Below are positions 63,277 through 64,000 of a DNA stretch of 64,000 bases, piece after piece. Within the stretch, counting starts at the first letter, position 1; every line of letters starts with the position of its first letter. The stretch covers positions 556,185 to 620,184 of the forward strand of contig VUYV01000123.1 of NCBI GenBank assembly GCA_008711295.1, written 5' to 3'. The notes under the pieces are model-generated. The model saw only the letters and a program-made list of their open reading frames with translations. It made no database searches and was not told the DNA's origin. This stretch comes from Anarhynchus alexandrinus (lineage: Eukaryota; Chordata; Aves; Charadriiformes; Charadriidae). The position numbers were made by a program, and so were the translations under genes.

Positions 63277-64000
63277 AAATCATAGAATGGTTAGAGTTGG
63301 AAGCGACCTTAAACATCATTTAGTTCCAACTCCCCTGCCATGTGTAGGGACACCTCCCGCTAGACTAGGTTAGTCAAAGCCCTGTTGTCCCCATCTAACC
63401 TGGCCTTGAACTCTTCCAGGGATGGGGCATCCACAACTTCCCTGGGCAACCTGTGCCAGTGTCTTACCACCCACACAGTAAAGAATTTCTTCCTAATAGC
63501 TAATCTAAATCTACTCTCCTTCAGCTTAAAACTGTTAGCCCTCATCCTATCACTACACTCACTCCCTGATAAAGAATCCCTCTCCATCTTTCCTGTAGAC
63601 CCCCTTTAAGTACTGAAAGGCTGCTGTAAGGTCTCCCCAGAGCCTTCTCTTCTCCAGCCTGAACAACCCCAACTCTCTCAGTCTGTCCTCATAGGAGAGG
63701 TGTTCCAGCTCTCTGATCATCTTCATGGTCCTCCTCCGGACTCACTCCATGTTCTTCTTATGTTGGGGGCTCCAGAGCTAGACGCAGTTCTCCAGGTGGG
63801 GTCTCATGAGAGTGGAGTAGAGGGGCAGAATCACCTCTCTCGACCTGCTGGCCAAACTTCTTTTGGTGCACCCCAGGATGTGGTTGGATTTCTGGGCTGC
63901 AAGTGCATACAGCCAGTTCATGTTGAGCTTTTCACCAGCCAACACCCCCAAGTCCTTGTCCTCAGGGCTGCTCTCAATCCATTCTCTGCCCAGCCTGTAT
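63277..64000 (-). mobile_element. CR1 LINE, cut by window end
   Basis: Minus-strand CR1, 3' end at 63277 (AAATCATAGAATGG), with at least 724 bases present and continuing past the window. It covers the 3' UTR, the ORF2 C-terminus (minus frame 63360-63587, with RLPREVVDAPSLEEFKARLD) and more upstream ORF2 as far as the sequence opposite the window end. A few inserted bases (near 63385-63390, reading DGDNRAL where CR1 usually has DGAL) and stop codons show that the copy is inactive. Confidence 0.96.

Noticed and set aside
1..64000. CRISPR arrays, operons, phage or plasmid genes
   Set aside because: No regularly spaced repeats, no closely packed genes and no ribosome binding sites; the sequence is vertebrate.

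Overview
This is vertebrate, almost certainly avian, non-coding DNA. The best evidence is repeated CR1 non-LTR retrotransposon sequence: 5'-truncated copies with reverse-transcriptase C-terminal coding remnants and the bird-type 3' end built from ATTCTATGAT-like units. I saw no mammalian Alu- or L1-type sequence, no operons, no bacterial genes, no CRISPR array and no recognisable LTR element. CR1 also occurs in turtles and crocodilians, so 'bird' is a strong inference; the species cannot be named. Short N runs at 35906, 36249-36260, 36992 and 59260 mark a draft assembly. || Layout. 1-143 is the 3' end of a plus-strand CR1. 144-13205 is mostly unique AT-rich sequence with a cluster of homeodomain-type TAATTAC sites (4912-5106), a candidate exon (5660-5746), pyrimidine and TAAA simple repeats (8347-8608), a CpG-elevated block with overlapping open frames (9317-9681) and a previously unlabelled imperfect palindrome with 54-nt arms (11111-11307). 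13206-15668 is a pile-up of minus-strand CR1 copies of at least three ages, the first keeping a long reverse-transcriptase C-terminus with one in-frame stop. 15669-33576 is unique sequence broken by one older CR1 (22486-23270). 33577-34158 is another CR1. Around 34770-35100 lies a very old LINE ORF2 fossil, and 40812-41330 and 42540-43070 hold two more ancient CR1-like fossils. 43071-63276 is unique sequence with simple repeats, one candidate exon (50410-50503), a 63-nt uninterrupted purine tract (52904-52966) and a G-quadruplex-type motif (59549-59567). 63277-64000 is a CR1 cut by the window end. || I found no protein-coding exon that I can assign to a known host gene. The window is best read as intergenic or deep intronic DNA, with retrotransposon fossils as the only confident coding-derived features. 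The open frames outside CR1 have the lengths expected by chance in AT-rich DNA. No new multi-gene system is present. The observations most worth testing are the palindrome at 11111-11307, the two exon-like intervals, the TAATTAC cluster and the ancient LINE fossils.
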